Assembly (NCBI GenBank): GCA_947467145.1 | Contig: CANIGJ010000018.1 | Location: 1 to 64,000, forward strand | Direction of reading: 5' to 3' | Source of the DNA: Rhodospirillaceae bacterium | GTDB taxonomy: Bacteria > Pseudomonadota > Alphaproteobacteria > Rhodospirillales > UBA2165 | DNA: 64,000 nucleotides | In this document: positions 47,955-59,439 of the stretch, in pieces | Layout: every line of letters begins with the position of its first letter | Position numbering within the stretch: the stretch's first letter is position 1 | The notes under the pieces: model-generated | What the model was told of the DNA's origin: nothing | Seen by the model: the letters and a program-made list of their open reading frames with translations, nothing else | Databases searched by the model: none | Program-made: the position numbers and the translations under genes

Positions 47955-49997
47955 CTATTTCCCCGCCACCAGGAACCAAGTGATCAGCCCCGCCACGCCC
48001 AGCAGCATGGCAAAGGCATAGTGATAAAGATAACCGCTCTGCAGCACGCCGGCTTTTTTCGATGCTTCGCGGATAACGTACGACACGCCGTCCGGGCCGA
48101 GCCCGTCGATGACCGCGCCGTCGCCCTTTTTCCACAGCGCATGGCCGATCCTGAACGCGGGCTTCACGAAGATCGCGTCATATAGCTCGTCGAAGTACCA
48201 CTTGTTGAGCAGGAAACGGTATACCGCCGGGAACGCGCCAGCGATCTTGCCCGGCAGATCCGGACGGAACATGTAAAGGAAGTAAGCGAGCGCAATACCG
48301 GCGGCGCCAACGACGAGTGGCGACAGCTTCACCCACAACGGCACATGATGGGCATGTTCGAGCGCCTGATGCGTCGGCAGCATGAACAGCGCCTTGCCCC
48401 AGAATTCCTCGTAATGCTCGCCGACGAAATAATCGACCGTGGAGAAACCGACAAAGATCGCGCCGAGCGCCAGCACGCAGAGCGGGATCAGCATCACCTT
48501 GGGCGATTCATGCACATGCGCCAGCGTATGTTCGTCGGCACGGGACGTGCCATGGAACGTCATGATGATCAGGCGCCAGGAATAGAACGCCGTCAAAAAG
48601 GCCGCCGTCAGGCCCATCCAATAGGCGTACTGTCCGACACCCGTATGCGCCGCATAGGCAACTTCGAGGATCATGTCCTTGGAATAGTAACCTGCGAACG
48701 GCCAGACGCCGGCCAGGGCGAGCGAGCCGATCCAGAACATGAGATAGGTAACTGGGATCAATTTGTAGAGGCCGCCCATCTTGCGCATGTCCTGCTCGTC
48801 CGACATGGCGTGGATCACCGAACCCGCGCTGAGGAACAGCAGCGCCTTGAAGAAAGCGTGCGTGATGAGATGGAACACGCCGGCCGAATAGGCCGATACG
48901 CCAAGCGCGAAGAACATATAGCCGAGCTGCGAACAGGTCGAATAGGCGATGACGCGCTTGATGTCGTTCTGCACGCAGCCGATAGTCGCAGCGAAAATCG
49001 CGGTCGAGGCGCCGACGATGGTGACGACCGTCAGCGCGGTATCGGAGAATTCGAACAGCGGCGAGCAGCGCGCCACCATGAAGACGCCAGCGGTCACCAT
49101 CGTTGCGGCATGGATCAGCGCGGAGACCGGCGTCGGGCCTTCCATCGCGTCCGGCAGCCAGGTGTGCAGGCCGAGCTGAGCCGATTTACCCATCGCGCCG
49201 ACGAACAGCAGCAGGCAGATCACCGTCAGCGCGTGATAGTCCTTGCCGAACACATGCAGCATCGCATCGGCCTTTTGCGGGGCGAGCGCGAAGATCGTGT
49301 CGAAATTGATCGAGTCGAACAGCATGTAGGTGGCGAAGATGCCGAGCGCGAAGCCGAAATCGCCGACGCGGTTGACGATGAAGGCTTTCATCGCGGCCGC
49401 ATTGGCCGACGGGCGATCGAACCAGAAACCGATCAGCAGGTAGGATGCGACGCCCACCCCTTCCCAGCCGAAGAACAGCTGCAGCAGATTGTTCGCCGTC
49501 ACCAGCATGAGCATCATGAAGGTGAACAGCGACAGGTAGCACATGAAGCGCGGCACGGAGCTGTCGTGGCTCATATAGCCGACGCTGTAGACGTGGATCA
49601 TCGACGAGACGACCGTGACCATGAGCACCATGGCCAGCGACAGCGTGTCGCCGCGCAGCGCCCAAGAGAGCTCCAGCGTGCCGGAATCGATCCAGGTGAA
49701 GATCTCGACCGCGCCGGTATTGCCGTTCACCACCACATTCGTGAAAGCGAAGATGGCCGCGATGGCCGCGAGCAGCATGCAGCCGCAGGTAACCAATTGC
49801 GCCGCGCGATCGAGCGACGGATCGCCATGCGCGGCATGATCGTCGTGACCGCCATGGCCAGCGTGCGCGCCATGGGCATGATCGTGACCATGGCCATGAC
49901 CACCGCCCTGCGGCGCATGCTTGGCGATGCGCAGGAAGATGATCGCCCCTGAAATCAGGAAGCCGATGAAGGGAAGGAAAACGGCGGCGGCGTACAT
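47955..49997 (-). CDS. nuoL: NADH-quinone oxidoreductase subunit L with His-rich loop
   Basis: 680-aa distal antiporter-like subunit. It has the expected [39 protein letters not shown] and [16 protein letters not shown] motifs, and a C-terminal lateral helix region. Unusually, the loop after the first helix carries ten histidines between residues 34 and 57, alternating with Gly, Ala and Asp ([19 protein letters not shown] region). This resembles metal-binding His-rich tails of Ni or Zn proteins. The insertion does not disturb the conserved core. Confidence 0.96.
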   Translation of the reverse strand: MYAAAVFLPFIGFLISGAIIFLRIAKHAPQGGGHGHGHDHAHGAHAGHGGHDDHAAHGDPSLDRAAQLVTCGCMLLAAIAAIFAFTNVVVNGNTGAVEIFTWIDSGTLELSWALRGDTLSLAMVLMVTVVSSMIHVYSVGYMSHDSSVPRFMCYLSLFTFMMLMLVTANNLLQLFFGWEGVGVASYLLIGFWFDRPSANAAAMKAFIVNRVGDFGFALGIFATYMLFDSINFDTIFALAPQKADAMLHVFGKDYHALTVICLLLFVGAMGKSAQLGLHTWLPDAMEGPTPVSALIHAATMVTAGVFMVARCSPLFEFSDTALTVVTIVGASTAIFAATIGCVQNDIKRVIAYSTCSQLGYMFFALGVSAYSAGVFHLITHAFFKALLFLSAGSVIHAMSDEQDMRKMGGLYKLIPVTYLMFWIGSLALAGVWPFAGYYSKDMILEVAYAAHTGVGQYAYWMGLTAAFLTAFYSWRLIIMTFHGTSRADEHTLAHVHESPKVMLIPLCVLALGAIFVGFSTVDYFVGEHYEEFWGKALFMLPTHQALEHAHHVPLWVKLSPLVVGAAGIALAYFLYMFRPDLPGKIAGAFPAVYRFLLNKWYFDELYDAIFVKPAFRIGHALWKKGDGAVIDGLGPDGVSYVIREASKKAGVLQSGYLYHYAFAMLLGVAGLITWFLVAGK

Positions 49998-49998
49998 C

Positions 49999-50310
49999 TC
50001 AGCCCTTCATCACGTTGATGTCGTCGACATAGATCGATCCGCGGTTGCGGAAATAGACGACGAGGATGGCCAGGCCGATGGCGGCTTCGGCCGCGGCGAC
50101 GGTCAGGATGAACAGCGAGAACACCTGCCCGACCAGATCGCCGAGATTGGCCGAGAAGGCCACGAGGTTGATATTCACCGACAGCAGCAGCAATTCGATC
50201 GACATCAGAATGATGATGACGTTCTTCCGGTTGATGAAGATGCCGAACACGCCGAGCGTGAACAGGATCGCCGCCAAGGTCAGGTAATGGGCGAGACCGA
50301 TTTCCAGCAT
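49999..50310 (-). CDS. nuoK: NADH-quinone oxidoreductase subunit K
   Basis: 103 aa from ATG 50310 (family length about 100; the longer frame is unpatterned). It has three helices, with the conserved glutamates in [20 protein letters not shown] and [17 protein letters not shown]. It forms part of the proton path between NuoH and NuoN. It starts 5 bases downstream of the nuoJ stop. Confidence 0.96.
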   Translation of the reverse strand: MLEIGLAHYLTLAAILFTLGVFGIFINRKNVIIILMSIELLLLSVNINLVAFSANLGDLVGQVFSLFILTVAAAEAAIGLAILVVYFRNRGSIYVDDINVMKG

Positions 50311-50314
50311 GGCG

Positions 50315-50929
50315 CTAAATCCCCCTGCCCGTCGGCACTTTGACGATTTCGACCGAGTCCGACGGCCGGCGCGCGATCTGATCGGCGATCTTCTGGCGAT
50401 GCACACCACCACGGCTGCGATGCGTCAGCACGATCGCGCCGATCATGGCGACCAGCAGGATCATGCCCGCCGCCTGGAAGAAATAAATATAGTGCGTATA
50501 GATGATCTGGCCGATCGCATGCGTATTGGTCACCGTGTCCGGCGTCGGCATCGGCGCCGCCAAGCGGCCCTCGACGTCGGGGGAGATCGCGAAACCGCCA
50601 TACACGAGCACGAGTTCGACCAATAGAATGATGCCAACCAGCGCGCCGAGCGGCAGATACTGCAAGAAGCCCTGGCGCAGCTCGGTGAACGAAATATCCA
50701 GCATCATGACGACGAACAGGAACAGCACGGCTACCGCGCCGACATAGACGACGACCAGGATCATCGCCAGGAATTCGGCGCCCAGCAGCACGAACAGGCC
50801 GGCCGCATTGAAGAACGCGAGGATCAGGAACAGGACCGAATGGACCGGGTTCTTCGCCGAGATCACCATCACGGCGGCGGCCACCAGCACAGTCGCGAAC
50901 AGGTAAAAGGCGAGCGAGGCGACGATCAT
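50315..50929 (-). CDS. nuoJ: NADH-quinone oxidoreductase subunit J
   Basis: 204 aa from ATG 50929, overlapping nuoI by 4 bases. It has five membrane helices. The family motif [20 protein letters not shown] is at 24-43, and [17 protein letters not shown] carries the pi-bulge region. The C-terminal tail is polar. Normal length. Confidence 0.95.
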   Translation of the reverse strand: MIVASLAFYLFATVLVAAAVMVISAKNPVHSVLFLILAFFNAAGLFVLLGAEFLAMILVVVYVGAVAVLFLFVVMMLDISFTELRQGFLQYLPLGALVGIILLVELVLVYGGFAISPDVEGRLAAPMPTPDTVTNTHAIGQIIYTHYIYFFQAAGMILLVAMIGAIVLTHRSRGGVHRQKIADQIARRPSDSVEIVKVPTGRGI

Positions 50930-51414
50930 CGATAGCTCGCTTTCGCTTCGAGGCGCGACGCCAGTTCGGTTTCCCAACGGTCGCCATTGGCCAGCAATTT
51001 GTCTTTGTCGTAGAGCAGCTCTTCGCGCGTTTCGGTCGCGAACTCGAAGTTCGGCCCTTCGACGATGGCATCCACCGGGCAGGCCTCTTCGCACAGGCCG
51101 CAATAGATGCATTTCACCATATCGATGTCGTAACGCGTTGTGCGGCGGCTGCCGTCATCGCGCGGCTCAGCCTCGATCGTGATGGCCTGGGCCGGGCAGA
51201 CCGCTTCGCACAGCTTGCACGCGATGCAGCGTTCTTCGCCGTTCGGATAGCGGCGCAACGCATGCTCGCCACGGAAACGCGGGCTCAGCGGCCCCTTCTC
51301 GAACGGATAGTTGAGCGTCACCTTCGGCTTGAAGAAATACTTCAAGGTCAGAGCCATGCCCGAGACCAGCTCGTACAGGAAAACGGAACGGGCGCTGCGA
51401 TCGAGTGAACTCAT
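50926..51414 (-). CDS. nuoI: NADH-quinone oxidoreductase subunit I
   Basis: 162 aa from ATG 51414, overlapping nuoH by 4 bases. Two ferredoxin motifs, [12 protein letters not shown] and [12 protein letters not shown], bind clusters N6a and N6b that pass electrons towards N2. The N-terminal helix ([19 protein letters not shown]) anchors it to the membrane arm. The sequence [20 protein letters not shown] is typical. Confidence 0.97.
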   Translation of the reverse strand: MSSLDRSARSVFLYELVSGMALTLKYFFKPKVTLNYPFEKGPLSPRFRGEHALRRYPNGEERCIACKLCEAVCPAQAITIEAEPRDDGSRRTTRYDIDMVKCIYCGLCEEACPVDAIVEGPNFEFATETREELLYDKDKLLANGDRWETELASRLEAKASYR

Positions 51415-52433
51415 GACAGCCTCCCCAACGGATGAATGTCGAATGCGACGACGATACCGGCAACGATAACAACCGCGGCCAACGAAATCGGCAGGAAGAC
51501 TTTCCAACCCAGACGCATCAGTTGGTCGTAGCGATAACGCGGGAACGTGGCGCGCACCCAGACGAAGATGAACAGGCAGAACGCGATTTTGATCGCGAAC
51601 CAGATCGGTCCCGGCAGCCAGTTGAACGGCGCAATGTCGAACGGCGGGAGCCAGCCACCCAGGAACAGGATCGTCGTCATGCCCGACATCAAGATCATGT
51701 TCGCGTATTCGCCGAGAAAGAACAGCGCGAAGGTCATCGCCGAATACTCGACGTTATAACCCGACACGAGTTCGGCTTCGGCTTCCGGCAGATCGAACGG
51801 ATGGCGGTTGGTTTCTGCCAGGGTCGAGACGAAGAAGATCACCGCCATCGGGAACAGCGGGATGACGAACCACAGATTGCGTTGCGCGTTCACTATATCG
51901 CTGAGGTTCAGCGAACCGGTCAGCAGCAGAACCGTGATGATGACGAAGCCCATCGAGACTTCGTAGGACACCATCTGCGCGGCCGAACGCAAACCGCCGA
52001 GGAAGGCGTATTTGGAGTTCGACGCCCAGCCCGCCATCATGATGCCGTAGACACCGAGCGACGAGACGGCGAACAGATACAGGATGCCGACATTGATGTT
52101 GGACAGCACCAGACCGTTGCCGAGCGGGATGACCGCCCAGGCGATCAAGGCGAGCGTGAAGGTCAGCACCGGCGCGATGACGAACACGACCTTGTTCGCG
52201 CCCGTCGGGATGATGGTTTCCTTGAAGAACAGCTTCAGGCCGTCGGCGATCGGCTGCAACAGACCGAACGGGCCGACGACGTTCGGCCCCCGGCGCAGCT
52301 GCATGGCCGCAATGACCTTGCGCTCGAAATAAGTGAGGTAAGCAACCGACAGCAGCAGCGGTACCGTGATCGCCAGAACCTTGATGGCGATCCAGATCGT
52401 CGGCCAGGCGTATCCCGTCCAGAACTCAGCCAT
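51411..52433 (-). CDS. nuoH: NADH-quinone oxidoreductase subunit H
   Basis: 340 aa from ATG 52433, overlapping the nuoG end by 8 bases. It lines the quinone chamber. Motifs are [56 protein letters not shown] and [20 protein letters not shown]. Eight helices; full length. Confidence 0.97.
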   Translation of the reverse strand: MAEFWTGYAWPTIWIAIKVLAITVPLLLSVAYLTYFERKVIAAMQLRRGPNVVGPFGLLQPIADGLKLFFKETIIPTGANKVVFVIAPVLTFTLALIAWAVIPLGNGLVLSNINVGILYLFAVSSLGVYGIMMAGWASNSKYAFLGGLRSAAQMVSYEVSMGFVIITVLLLTGSLNLSDIVNAQRNLWFVIPLFPMAVIFFVSTLAETNRHPFDLPEAEAELVSGYNVEYSAMTFALFFLGEYANMILMSGMTTILFLGGWLPPFDIAPFNWLPGPIWFAIKIAFCLFIFVWVRATFPRYRYDQLMRLGWKVFLPISLAAVVIVAGIVVAFDIHPLGRLS

Positions 52434-54489
52434 GGGTGCCGGTCCTCGGAGTGCCTTGGCCCAGGATCTCAGTGATGCACTTGGCCATGGTGATCGAGGC
52501 GCGCCCGATCGCATCGGTCATATAATAATTATCGACCGGATAGGTGAAGTCGCCGCCGGTGATGGTGCCGGCCGTACCAAAGGCGCCCCACGAGGCAGGC
52601 GTCGTCTCATCGACGTTACCCAGATGCGGAACGGCCTTGGCCATCAGCGTCTGCACGGCTTCGATCGTATCGAACGGCAGTTTCTTGCCGAGACGTTCGG
52701 AGAGTGCCCGCAGGATCGCCCAATCGTCGCGCGCATCGCCGACCGGAAACACAGCGCGCAGCGCACGTTGCACGCGGCCTTCGGTGTTCACATAGGTGCC
52801 GTCTTTTTCCGTATAGGCGGCACCCGGCAGGATGACGTCGGCGCGCGCGGCACCGGCATCGCCGTGATGGCCCTGATAGATGACGAAGGCTTTACCGAGA
52901 CGCTTGGTATCGATCTCGTCGGCGCCCAACAGATAAACCACTTCGATCTCGCCGGACGATGCGCCGTCGAGGATCGCCTTCGTGCCCTTGCCGCCCGCCC
53001 CCGGGATGAACCCGAGATCGAGACCGCCGACGCGCGACGCCGCACGTTGCAGTACGTTGAAACCGTTCCAGCCGTCCTTGATCAGGCCACAGCTGTCGGC
53101 GACGGCACGCGCGGCCGCCAGGACCGCCGCGCCGTCGGCGCGCGCGAGCGCACCCGAGCCGACGATGATCATCGGCTTGGAAGCTTTCTTCAGCGTCTCC
53201 GCAAACGCGTGGCTGCCCGACGCGATGTCGGACAGGACCGGCGGATTGGCGCCAAGGCTTTGATATTTGTAGGTGAAGTCGGCGTCCGGACCGATGACGG
53301 CGATCTTCGCCTTACCGGACAGGAAGCGCTTGCGGATGCGCGCGTTGAGCACGGCCGCTTCGGTACGCGGATTGGTGCCGACGAGCAGGATCGCATCGGC
53401 TTGTTCGATGCCGGCGACGCCCGAATTGAACAGATAACCGCTGCGCGATCCCTCGCCCACCGCAGCGCCATCCTGGCGGCAATCGATGTTGGTCGAGCCG
53501 AGCGACGTCATCAGGCTTTTCAGCGCGAACATGGATTCGCAATCGGCGAGATCGCCGGCGATGGCCGCGATCTTGTTGCCCGACACATTGGCGAGGCGCG
53601 CGACGATCGCGGCGAAGGCTTCTTCCCACGTAGCGGGGCGCAATTTGCCGTCGCGCCGCACGTAAGGTTTGTCGAGGCGCTGACGCAGCAAGCCGTCGTA
53701 CGAGAAGCGTGCCTTATCGGACAACCATTCCTCGTTCACGTCCTCGTTAACGCGCGGCAGCACGCGCAGGATTTCCGGCCCGCGTGCATCGATGCGGATG
53801 TTGGAGCCGAGCGCGTCGGTGACGTCGATCGATTCCGTCTTTTTCAGTTCCCACGGACGCGCCACGAACGCATAGGGCTTCGAGGTCAATGCGCCGACCG
53901 GGCAGAGATCGATGATGTTGCCGGACAGTTCCGACGACAACGCCTTCTCGACATAGGTCGTGATTTCCATCGTCTCACCACGACCCGTCGCGCCCAGTTC
54001 GGGCACGCCCGCGACCTCGGTCGCGAAGCGGACGCAACGCGTGCAATGGATGCAGCGCGTCATTTCGGTTTTGACCAACGGCCCGAGATACTTGTCGTCG
54101 ACCGCGCGCTTCATTTCGAGATAGCGCGAGCGATCGAAGCCGTAGCCCATCGCCTGGTCCTGCAAATCGCACTCGCCGCCCTGATCGCAGATCGGGCAAT
54201 CGAGCGGATGATTGATCAGCAGGAATTCCATGACGCCGTGACGGGCTTTTTTCACCATCTCGGAGTCGGTCTTGATCTTCATGCCCTCGCCCACCGGCAT
54301 CGCGCAGGACGCGATCGGCTTCGGCGCCTTTTCCATCTCGACCAGGCACATGCGGCAGTTGCCGGCAACCGACAGACGCTCGTGATAGCAAAAACGCGGG
54401 ACTTCCTTGCCGGCGAGTTCGCAGGCCTGGAGCACGGTTAGGCCCGGCTCGACCTCCAACTCGATATCGTCGATGGTGATTTTAGGCAT
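52426..54489 (-). CDS. nuoG: NADH-quinone oxidoreductase subunit G
   Basis: 687 aa. The N-terminal 2Fe-2S ferredoxin domain has [20 protein letters not shown]. Next is the N3 region with [18 protein letters not shown], and N4 with [11 protein letters not shown]. The molybdopterin-oxidoreductase-like domain is degenerate, as in the family. It carries electrons from NuoF to NuoI. The size matches mitochondrial NDUFS1-like alphaproteobacterial forms. It lies 4 bases downstream of nuoF. Confidence 0.97.
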   Translation of the reverse strand: MPKITIDDIELEVEPGLTVLQACELAGKEVPRFCYHERLSVAGNCRMCLVEMEKAPKPIASCAMPVGEGMKIKTDSEMVKKARHGVMEFLLINHPLDCPICDQGGECDLQDQAMGYGFDRSRYLEMKRAVDDKYLGPLVKTEMTRCIHCTRCVRFATEVAGVPELGATGRGETMEITTYVEKALSSELSGNIIDLCPVGALTSKPYAFVARPWELKKTESIDVTDALGSNIRIDARGPEILRVLPRVNEDVNEEWLSDKARFSYDGLLRQRLDKPYVRRDGKLRPATWEEAFAAIVARLANVSGNKIAAIAGDLADCESMFALKSLMTSLGSTNIDCRQDGAAVGEGSRSGYLFNSGVAGIEQADAILLVGTNPRTEAAVLNARIRKRFLSGKAKIAVIGPDADFTYKYQSLGANPPVLSDIASGSHAFAETLKKASKPMIIVGSGALARADGAAVLAAARAVADSCGLIKDGWNGFNVLQRAASRVGGLDLGFIPGAGGKGTKAILDGASSGEIEVVYLLGADEIDTKRLGKAFVIYQGHHGDAGAARADVILPGAAYTEKDGTYVNTEGRVQRALRAVFPVGDARDDWAILRALSERLGKKLPFDTIEAVQTLMAKAVPHLGNVDETTPASWGAFGTAGTITGGDFTYPVDNYYMTDAIGRASITMAKCITEILGQGTPRTGTHG

Positions 54490-54493
54490 GCGA

Positions 54494-55783
54494 TTACTCA
54501 GCGGCCGCCAAAGGACGGGATTTCGCCGCTGCGATGCGGCGTTCGAGTTCGGGACGGAAATGACGGATCAGGCCTTGGATCGGCCAGGCCGCGGCATCGC
54601 CGAGCGCGCAGATGGTGTGGCCTTCGACCTGACGCGTGACTTGCTCCAGCAGATCGATCTCACGCGGCGTGGCCGCACCCGACACCATGCGGCTCATCAT
54701 GCGCGCCATCCAGCCGGTGCCTTCGCGGCACGGCGTGCATTGGCCGCAGCTTTCATGTTTGTAGAACGCCGACAGGCGCGAGATGGCGGCCACGATATCG
54801 GTCGACTTATCCATCACCATGACGGCCGCGGTACCGAGACCGGAGCGCACTTCACGCAGCGCATCGAAATCCATCAGCACGGTATCGCAGATCGATTTCG
54901 GCAAGACCGGAACCGAAGCACCACCCGGAATGACAGCCAGCAGATTGTCCCAACCGCCGGTGACGCCGCCGCAATGACGTTCGATGAGTTCCTTGAGCGG
55001 AATGCTCATTTCCTCTTCGACCGTGCAGGGATTGTTCACGTGACCCGAAATGTTGAACAGCTTGGTGCCGACGTTGTTCGGACGGCCAATGCCAGCAAAC
55101 CACGCCGGCCCGCGACGCAGAATCTCAGGCGCCACGGCGATGGATTCAACGTTGTTCACCGTCGTCGGGCAGCCATAGAGACCCGAGTTCGCCGGGAACG
55201 GCGGCTTCAGGCGCGGCTGGCCCTTCTTGCCTTCGAGGCTTTCGATCAGCGCGGTTTCTTCACCGCAGATATAAGCGCCGGCGCCACGATGGACGTAGAG
55301 ATCGAAATCCCAACCCGAACCGCAGGCGTTTTTGCCGATCAGGCCGTTGTCGTAAGCTTCGTCGATCGCGCGCTGTAGCGCCTGCGTCTCGCGATAGAAC
55401 TCGCCGCGCACATAGATGTAAGCGGCATGCGCGCCCATCGCGAAGCTCGCGATCAGGCAGCCTTCGACAAGCTTATGCGGTTCGTGACGCAGGATCTCGC
55501 GATCCTTGCAGGTGCCGGGCTCGCCTTCGTCGGCATTCACCACAAGGTAATGCGGCCGCGCGCCGATTTCCTTCGGCATGAACGACCATTTGAGGCCGGT
55601 GCCGAAACCCGCGCCGCCACGACCGCGCAGGCCGGACGCCTTCATCTCGTCGATGATCTTGTCACGGCCGCGTTCGAGGATTTCCTTCGTTCCGTCCCAA
55701 TCGCCACGCGCACGCGCACCGCTGAGGAACGGATCGTGGAGGCCGTAAATATTGGTGAAGATGCGGTCTTTATCTTTCAACAT
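54494..55783 (-). CDS. nuoF: NADH-quinone oxidoreductase subunit F
   Basis: 429 aa from ATG 55783, sharing one base with the nuoE stop. It binds NADH and [19 protein letters not shown] and [17 protein letters not shown] form the nucleotide sites, and [15 protein letters not shown] with a later Cys ([14 protein letters not shown]) binds cluster N3. Normal length. Confidence 0.97.
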   Translation of the reverse strand: MLKDKDRIFTNIYGLHDPFLSGARARGDWDGTKEILERGRDKIIDEMKASGLRGRGGAGFGTGLKWSFMPKEIGARPHYLVVNADEGEPGTCKDREILRHEPHKLVEGCLIASFAMGAHAAYIYVRGEFYRETQALQRAIDEAYDNGLIGKNACGSGWDFDLYVHRGAGAYICGEETALIESLEGKKGQPRLKPPFPANSGLYGCPTTVNNVESIAVAPEILRRGPAWFAGIGRPNNVGTKLFNISGHVNNPCTVEEEMSIPLKELIERHCGGVTGGWDNLLAVIPGGASVPVLPKSICDTVLMDFDALREVRSGLGTAAVMVMDKSTDIVAAISRLSAFYKHESCGQCTPCREGTGWMARMMSRMVSGAATPREIDLLEQVTRQVEGHTICALGDAAAWPIQGLIRHFRPELERRIAAAKSRPLAAAE

Positions 55784-56415
55784 CACGCACCCCTTCCCTT
55801 GGTGGGTTCGGTGAGCGACGTCAGCCCGCTGGCCGGCTCGCACGTCTTGCGGCCGATTTGCGATCCCGTCTTCGGCTTATTGCCGAGTTTCAACTCGCTA
55901 AGGATCGAGGCCGTGCTGGTCTCGTCCAAATCTTCGAAATAATCGTCGCCGATCTGGATCATTGGCGCGTTGACGCAAGCACCCAGGCATTCCGCGTGGC
56001 TCAGCGTGAACATGCCGTCGGCGCTGGTCTCGCCCAATTTGATGCCGGTCGCTTTCTCGCAGGCCGCCACGATCTTGTCGGAGCCGCGCAACCAGCACGG
56101 CAGGTTGGTGCAGATCTCGACGTGATGCTTTCCGACCGGACGCGTCTTGTACATCGTGTAGAAGGTCGCGACCTCGTAGACGCGGATCGCCGGCATATCG
56201 AGCATATCGGCGATGTAATCCATCGCCACGCGCGGCAACCAACCGCCGCTTTTATCCGACGCCATCTGGCGCTGCGCGAGATCGAGCAGCGGCATCACCG
56301 CGCTCGCTTGACGGCCGGCGGGATATTTTGCGATCACCGCCTGCGCCTGCGCCAAATAATCGGGCGTGAAGACGAACGAGGCGACCTCGGGGATCGCTCC
56401 AGTTTGGGTGCTCAT
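55783..56415 (-). CDS. nuoE: NADH-quinone oxidoreductase subunit E
   Basis: 210-aa thioredoxin-like 2Fe-2S subunit. Cluster N1a ligands lie in [12 protein letters not shown] and [31 protein letters not shown] is typical. A basic C-terminal tail of about 35 residues after DETSTASIL is longer than in enterobacteria, as in other alphaproteobacteria. It overlaps nuoD by 4 bases. Confidence 0.96.
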   Translation of the reverse strand: MSTQTGAIPEVASFVFTPDYLAQAQAVIAKYPAGRQASAVMPLLDLAQRQMASDKSGGWLPRVAMDYIADMLDMPAIRVYEVATFYTMYKTRPVGKHHVEICTNLPCWLRGSDKIVAACEKATGIKLGETSADGMFTLSHAECLGACVNAPMIQIGDDYFEDLDETSTASILSELKLGNKPKTGSQIGRKTCEPASGLTSLTEPTKGRGA

Positions 56416-57590
56416 CGGTCGATCTCTCCGAAAACGATATCGAGCGAGCCGATATTGGCGACGACGTCAGCCAGCATGTGGCCACGCGACATCATGTCGA
56501 GCGCCTGCAGATGGGCAAATCCCGGCGCGCGGATTTTGCAGCGATACGGCTTGTTCGTGCCGTCGGCGATCAGATAGACGCCGAACTCGCCCTTCGGCGC
56601 TTCGACGACAGTATAGGTGCTGCCCGCGGGCACGTGATAGCCCTCGGTATAAAGTTTGAAGTGATGGATCAGCGCTTCCATCGAATGCTTCATCTCGCGG
56701 CGCTTGGGCGGCGCGAACTTGTTGTCGTCAACCGTCACGGCACCCTGCGGCATCTGCGCGACGCACTGCTTGATGATCTTCAGCGATTCCCGCATCTCGT
56801 AGACGCGGACAAGATAACGATCGTAGCAGTCGCCGTTCTTGCCGATCGGGATATCGAAATCCATTTGAGCGTAGACGTCATAAGGCTGCGACTTGCGCAA
56901 ATCCCAGGCAAAGCCCGACGCGCGCAGGTTCGGACCCGAGAAGCCCCAATCGACCGCCTCGTCCGCGCTCACCACACCGATATCGACGGTGCGCTGCTTG
57001 AAGATGCGGTTCTCGGTCAGCAGGCTTTCAAGATCGTCGATGAATTGCGTATAGGTGTCAGCCCAGGCATCGATATCGTCGAGCAGCTTTTGCGGAATGT
57101 CGGCCGCGACGCCGCCCGGACGGAAATACGCCATGTGCAGACGCGCGCCGGATGCCCGTTCGCAGAATTCCATCAACAGTTCGCGATGCTCGAATCCCCA
57201 CAACATCGGCGTCATCGCGCCGACGTCCATCGCATACGCCGTGATGTTCAAGATGTGATTCAGGATGCGACCGATCTCGGCATAGAGCACGCGGATATAT
57301 TGCGCGCGCGGCGGCACCGCCATGCCGGTCAAACGCTCAACCGCGAGCGCGAAGGCATGTTCCTGGTTCTGCGGCGCCACGTAATCCAAACGGTCGAAAT
57401 ACGGCACGGCCTGCAGATAGCTTTTATATTCGATCAACTTTTCGGTGCCGCGATGCAGCAGGCCGATATGCGGATCGGCGCGATCGATGATTTCGCCGTC
57501 GAGTTCGAGCACCAGGCGCAGCACGCCATGCGCGGCCGGATGCTGCGGGCCGAAATTGAGCGTGAAATTCTTAATCTGGGTATCGGTCAC
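56412..57590 (-). CDS. nuoD: NADH-quinone oxidoreductase subunit D
   Basis: 392 aa, related to [NiFe]-hydrogenase large subunits. It forms the quinone site with Nuo[22 protein letters not shown] carries the quinone-contacting His, and [15 protein letters not shown] follows. The C-terminal DIVFGEIDR is the family ending. It is separate from nuoC (overlap 4 bases), unlike the enterobacterial fusion. Confidence 0.97.
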   Translation of the reverse strand: MTDTQIKNFTLNFGPQHPAAHGVLRLVLELDGEIIDRADPHIGLLHRGTEKLIEYKSYLQAVPYFDRLDYVAPQNQEHAFALAVERLTGMAVPPRAQYIRVLYAEIGRILNHILNITAYAMDVGAMTPMLWGFEHRELLMEFCERASGARLHMAYFRPGGVAADIPQKLLDDIDAWADTYTQFIDDLESLLTENRIFKQRTVDIGVVSADEAVDWGFSGPNLRASGFAWDLRKSQPYDVYAQMDFDIPIGKNGDCYDRYLVRVYEMRESLKIIKQCVAQMPQGAVTVDDNKFAPPKRREMKHSMEALIHHFKLYTEGYHVPAGSTYTVVEAPKGEFGVYLIADGTNKPYRCKIRAPGFAHLQALDMMSRGHMLADVVANIGSLDIVFGEIDR

Positions 57591-58240
57591 GGCTTGCTCC
57601 CCGGGACAGGAGTCGTGGGAGCATTCGGCGGCACAACGTTCGCCTTCTCATCGCCCGGCAATTGCTGCGTCATACCTTCCCACGGCGACAGGAAGTCGAA
57701 CGTGCGGAATTCCTGCGTGAGCTTCACCGGTTCGTAAACGACGCGCTTCTGTTCGTCGTCGTAGCGCACTTCGACATAACCCGTGAGCGGAAAATCCTTG
57801 CGCAGCGGATGCCCCTCGAAACCGTAGTCGGTGAGGATGCGGCGCAGGTCCGGATGGCCGGAAAAGAAGATGCCGTACAGATCCCAAGCTTCGCGCTCGA
57901 ACCAGCCGGCCGAGCTGAACAGCTCAACGGCCGAGGCGACCGGCGTTTCCTCGTCGGTTTCGACGATCACGCGCACGCGCATGTTGCCGGTCAGGCTCAA
58001 CAGATTATAGACGACGTCGAAACGGCGCTCGCGCTCGGGATAATCGACACCGGCGATATCCATGAGCTGCTTGAACTGGCAATTGGGATCGTCGCGCAGG
58101 AAGGCCAAGACCTTCACGATCTGATCACGTTCGACGTGAAGCGTCAGCTCCCCGTTCTTCACTTTCGCTTCGACGAGTGCCGGACCGATTCTATCGGTTA
58201 CGTACTCGAGCAGATCTCCGATCGAATCGACGTCCGCCAT
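57587..58240 (-). CDS. nuoC: NADH-quinone oxidoreductase subunit C
   Basis: 217 aa from ATG 58240 with GGGG 5 bases upstream (a GTG at 58261 is possible). The 30-kDa subunit signature [16 protein letters not shown] and [24 protein letters not shown] stretch are present, ending in the [17 protein letters not shown] motif. It docks NuoD to the peripheral arm. Confidence 0.96.
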   Translation of the reverse strand: MADVDSIGDLLEYVTDRIGPALVEAKVKNGELTLHVERDQIVKVLAFLRDDPNCQFKQLMDIAGVDYPERERRFDVVYNLLSLTGNMRVRVIVETDEETPVASAVELFSSAGWFEREAWDLYGIFFSGHPDLRRILTDYGFEGHPLRKDFPLTGYVEVRYDDEQKRVVYEPVKLTQEFRTFDFLSPWEGMTQQLPGDEKANVVPPNAPTTPVPGSKP

Positions 58241-58269
58241 ACTACCCCAATGGACACCCACCCCCGCGC

Positions 58270-58821
58270 TTAGCGCCAGAGCGTGCCGGTCCTCCGGATC
58301 TTGCGTTGCAATTGCAGGATACCGTAGACGAGCGCTTCAGCCGTCGGCGGACACCCGGGCACATAAATATCGACCGGGACGACGCGATCGCAGCCCCGAA
58401 CGACGGAATAGGAATAATGGTAGTAGCCGCCGCCGTTCGCGCACGATCCCATCGAGATCACGTAGCGCGGCTCGGCCATCTGGTCGTAGACCTTGCGGAA
58501 AGCCGGGGCCATCTTATTGGTCAGGGTGCCGGCGACGATGATCACGTCGGACTGACGCGGGCTCGGGCGCGGCACCACGCCGAAACGATCGAGATCGTAG
58601 CGGCTGACATAGGCGTGCATCATCTCGACCGCGCAGCAGGCGAGCCCGAAGGTCATCGGGAACATCGAACCGGTGCGCGCCCAATTGACGAGCTTATCGA
58701 GCTGCGCGACGACGAAGCCCTTATCGGCCAGCGTGTCGGTGACGCTTTTGAGGATCAGGTCCTGGTCCGGGCCATGCGGGGCACCCGGAAGGCCAAGGAT
58801 ATGCGGCTGCTCTATTCCCAT
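58270..58821 (-). CDS. nuoB: NADH-quinone oxidoreductase subunit B
   Basis: 183 aa from ATG 58821, chosen because GGGAG lies 7 bases upstream within the nuoA end; another ATG at 58842 has none. It binds cluster N2 through the tandem cysteines in [19 protein letters not shown] and [11 protein letters not shown]. It passes electrons to quinone. It overlaps nuoA by 10 bases. Confidence 0.96.
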   Translation of the reverse strand: MGIEQPHILGLPGAPHGPDQDLILKSVTDTLADKGFVVAQLDKLVNWARTGSMFPMTFGLACCAVEMMHAYVSRYDLDRFGVVPRPSPRQSDVIIVAGTLTNKMAPAFRKVYDQMAEPRYVISMGSCANGGGYYHYSYSVVRGCDRVVPVDIYVPGCPPTAEALVYGILQLQRKIRRTGTLWR

Positions 58822-59177
58822 TCGAGCGCTCCCTTCCGCCATTCATAAATGAAGCCGATGGTCAGGACGCCGAGGAACGCGATCATCGACCAGAAGCCAA
58901 ACACGCCGATCGTACCGAGCGAGATCGCCCACGGGAACAAAAAGGCAACTTCGAGATCGAAAATGATGAACAGGATCGCGACGAGATAGAAGCGAACGTC
59001 GAATTTGATGCGGGCGTCTTCAAAAGCCTCAAATCCGCATTCATAGGCGGAGAGCTTCTCAGCATCGGGCTTTTGGCGGGCGATCAACATCGAGCCGATG
59101 GCCATGACCAACGACAGACCGAGGGCAATGGCCATAAAGATCAGGATAGGCAGATATTCTAGGAGCAGACTTTCCAT
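58812..59177 (-). CDS. nuoA: NADH-quinone oxidoreductase subunit A
   Basis: 121 aa from ATG 59177. Three helices; the conserved loop [20 protein letters not shown] carries the complex I switch cysteine, and [16 protein letters not shown] follows. It is first of the nuo operon, 69 bases downstream of tRNA-Asp. The upstream longer frame runs towards the tRNA and is unpatterned. Confidence 0.96.
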   Translation of the reverse strand: MESLLLEYLPILIFMAIALGLSLVMAIGSMLIARQKPDAEKLSAYECGFEAFEDARIKFDVRFYLVAILFIIFDLEVAFLFPWAISLGTIGVFGFWSMIAFLGVLTIGFIYEWRKGALEWE

Positions 59178-59246
59178 CGAATTCTTTCTGGCGGCTCCTT
59201 GATCACCGTCCGAAGACATGGGGCGGCGCACAACGGGGTATAAAGG

Positions 59247-59323
<77 letters not shown>

Positions 59324-59346
59324 TAAACACGTTCCGTTGCGAGCGC

Positions 59347-59375
59347 TGTGTAAATCACCCCCCTAAGGGTGTCAA
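59347..59375 (-). promoter_or_regulatory. tRNA-Asp promoter with CsoR-operator-like spacer
   Basis: On the minus strand TTGACA (59375-59370), a 17-base spacer and TACACA (59352-59347) form a strong promoter 24 bases before the tRNA. The spacer and the adjoining -35 bases contain CACCCTTAGGGGGGTG, one base longer than the palindrome core at the csoR gene. Confidence 0.6.
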
Positions 59376-59439
59376 GCAATACCACCGGTTATTCTAGGGC
59401 CTTGTTGTCTTGTAGTTTCAATTAGTTATCGTGCACTTA

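Noticed and set aside
48345..49952. 535-aa plus-strand frame opposite nuoL
   Set aside because: Antisense to conserved antiporter helices; His/Arg/Asp-rich composition without motifs.
52366..54441. 691-aa plus-strand frame opposite nuoG
   Set aside because: Antisense to the iron-sulfur cysteine motifs of NuoG; no ribosome site or recognisable domain.
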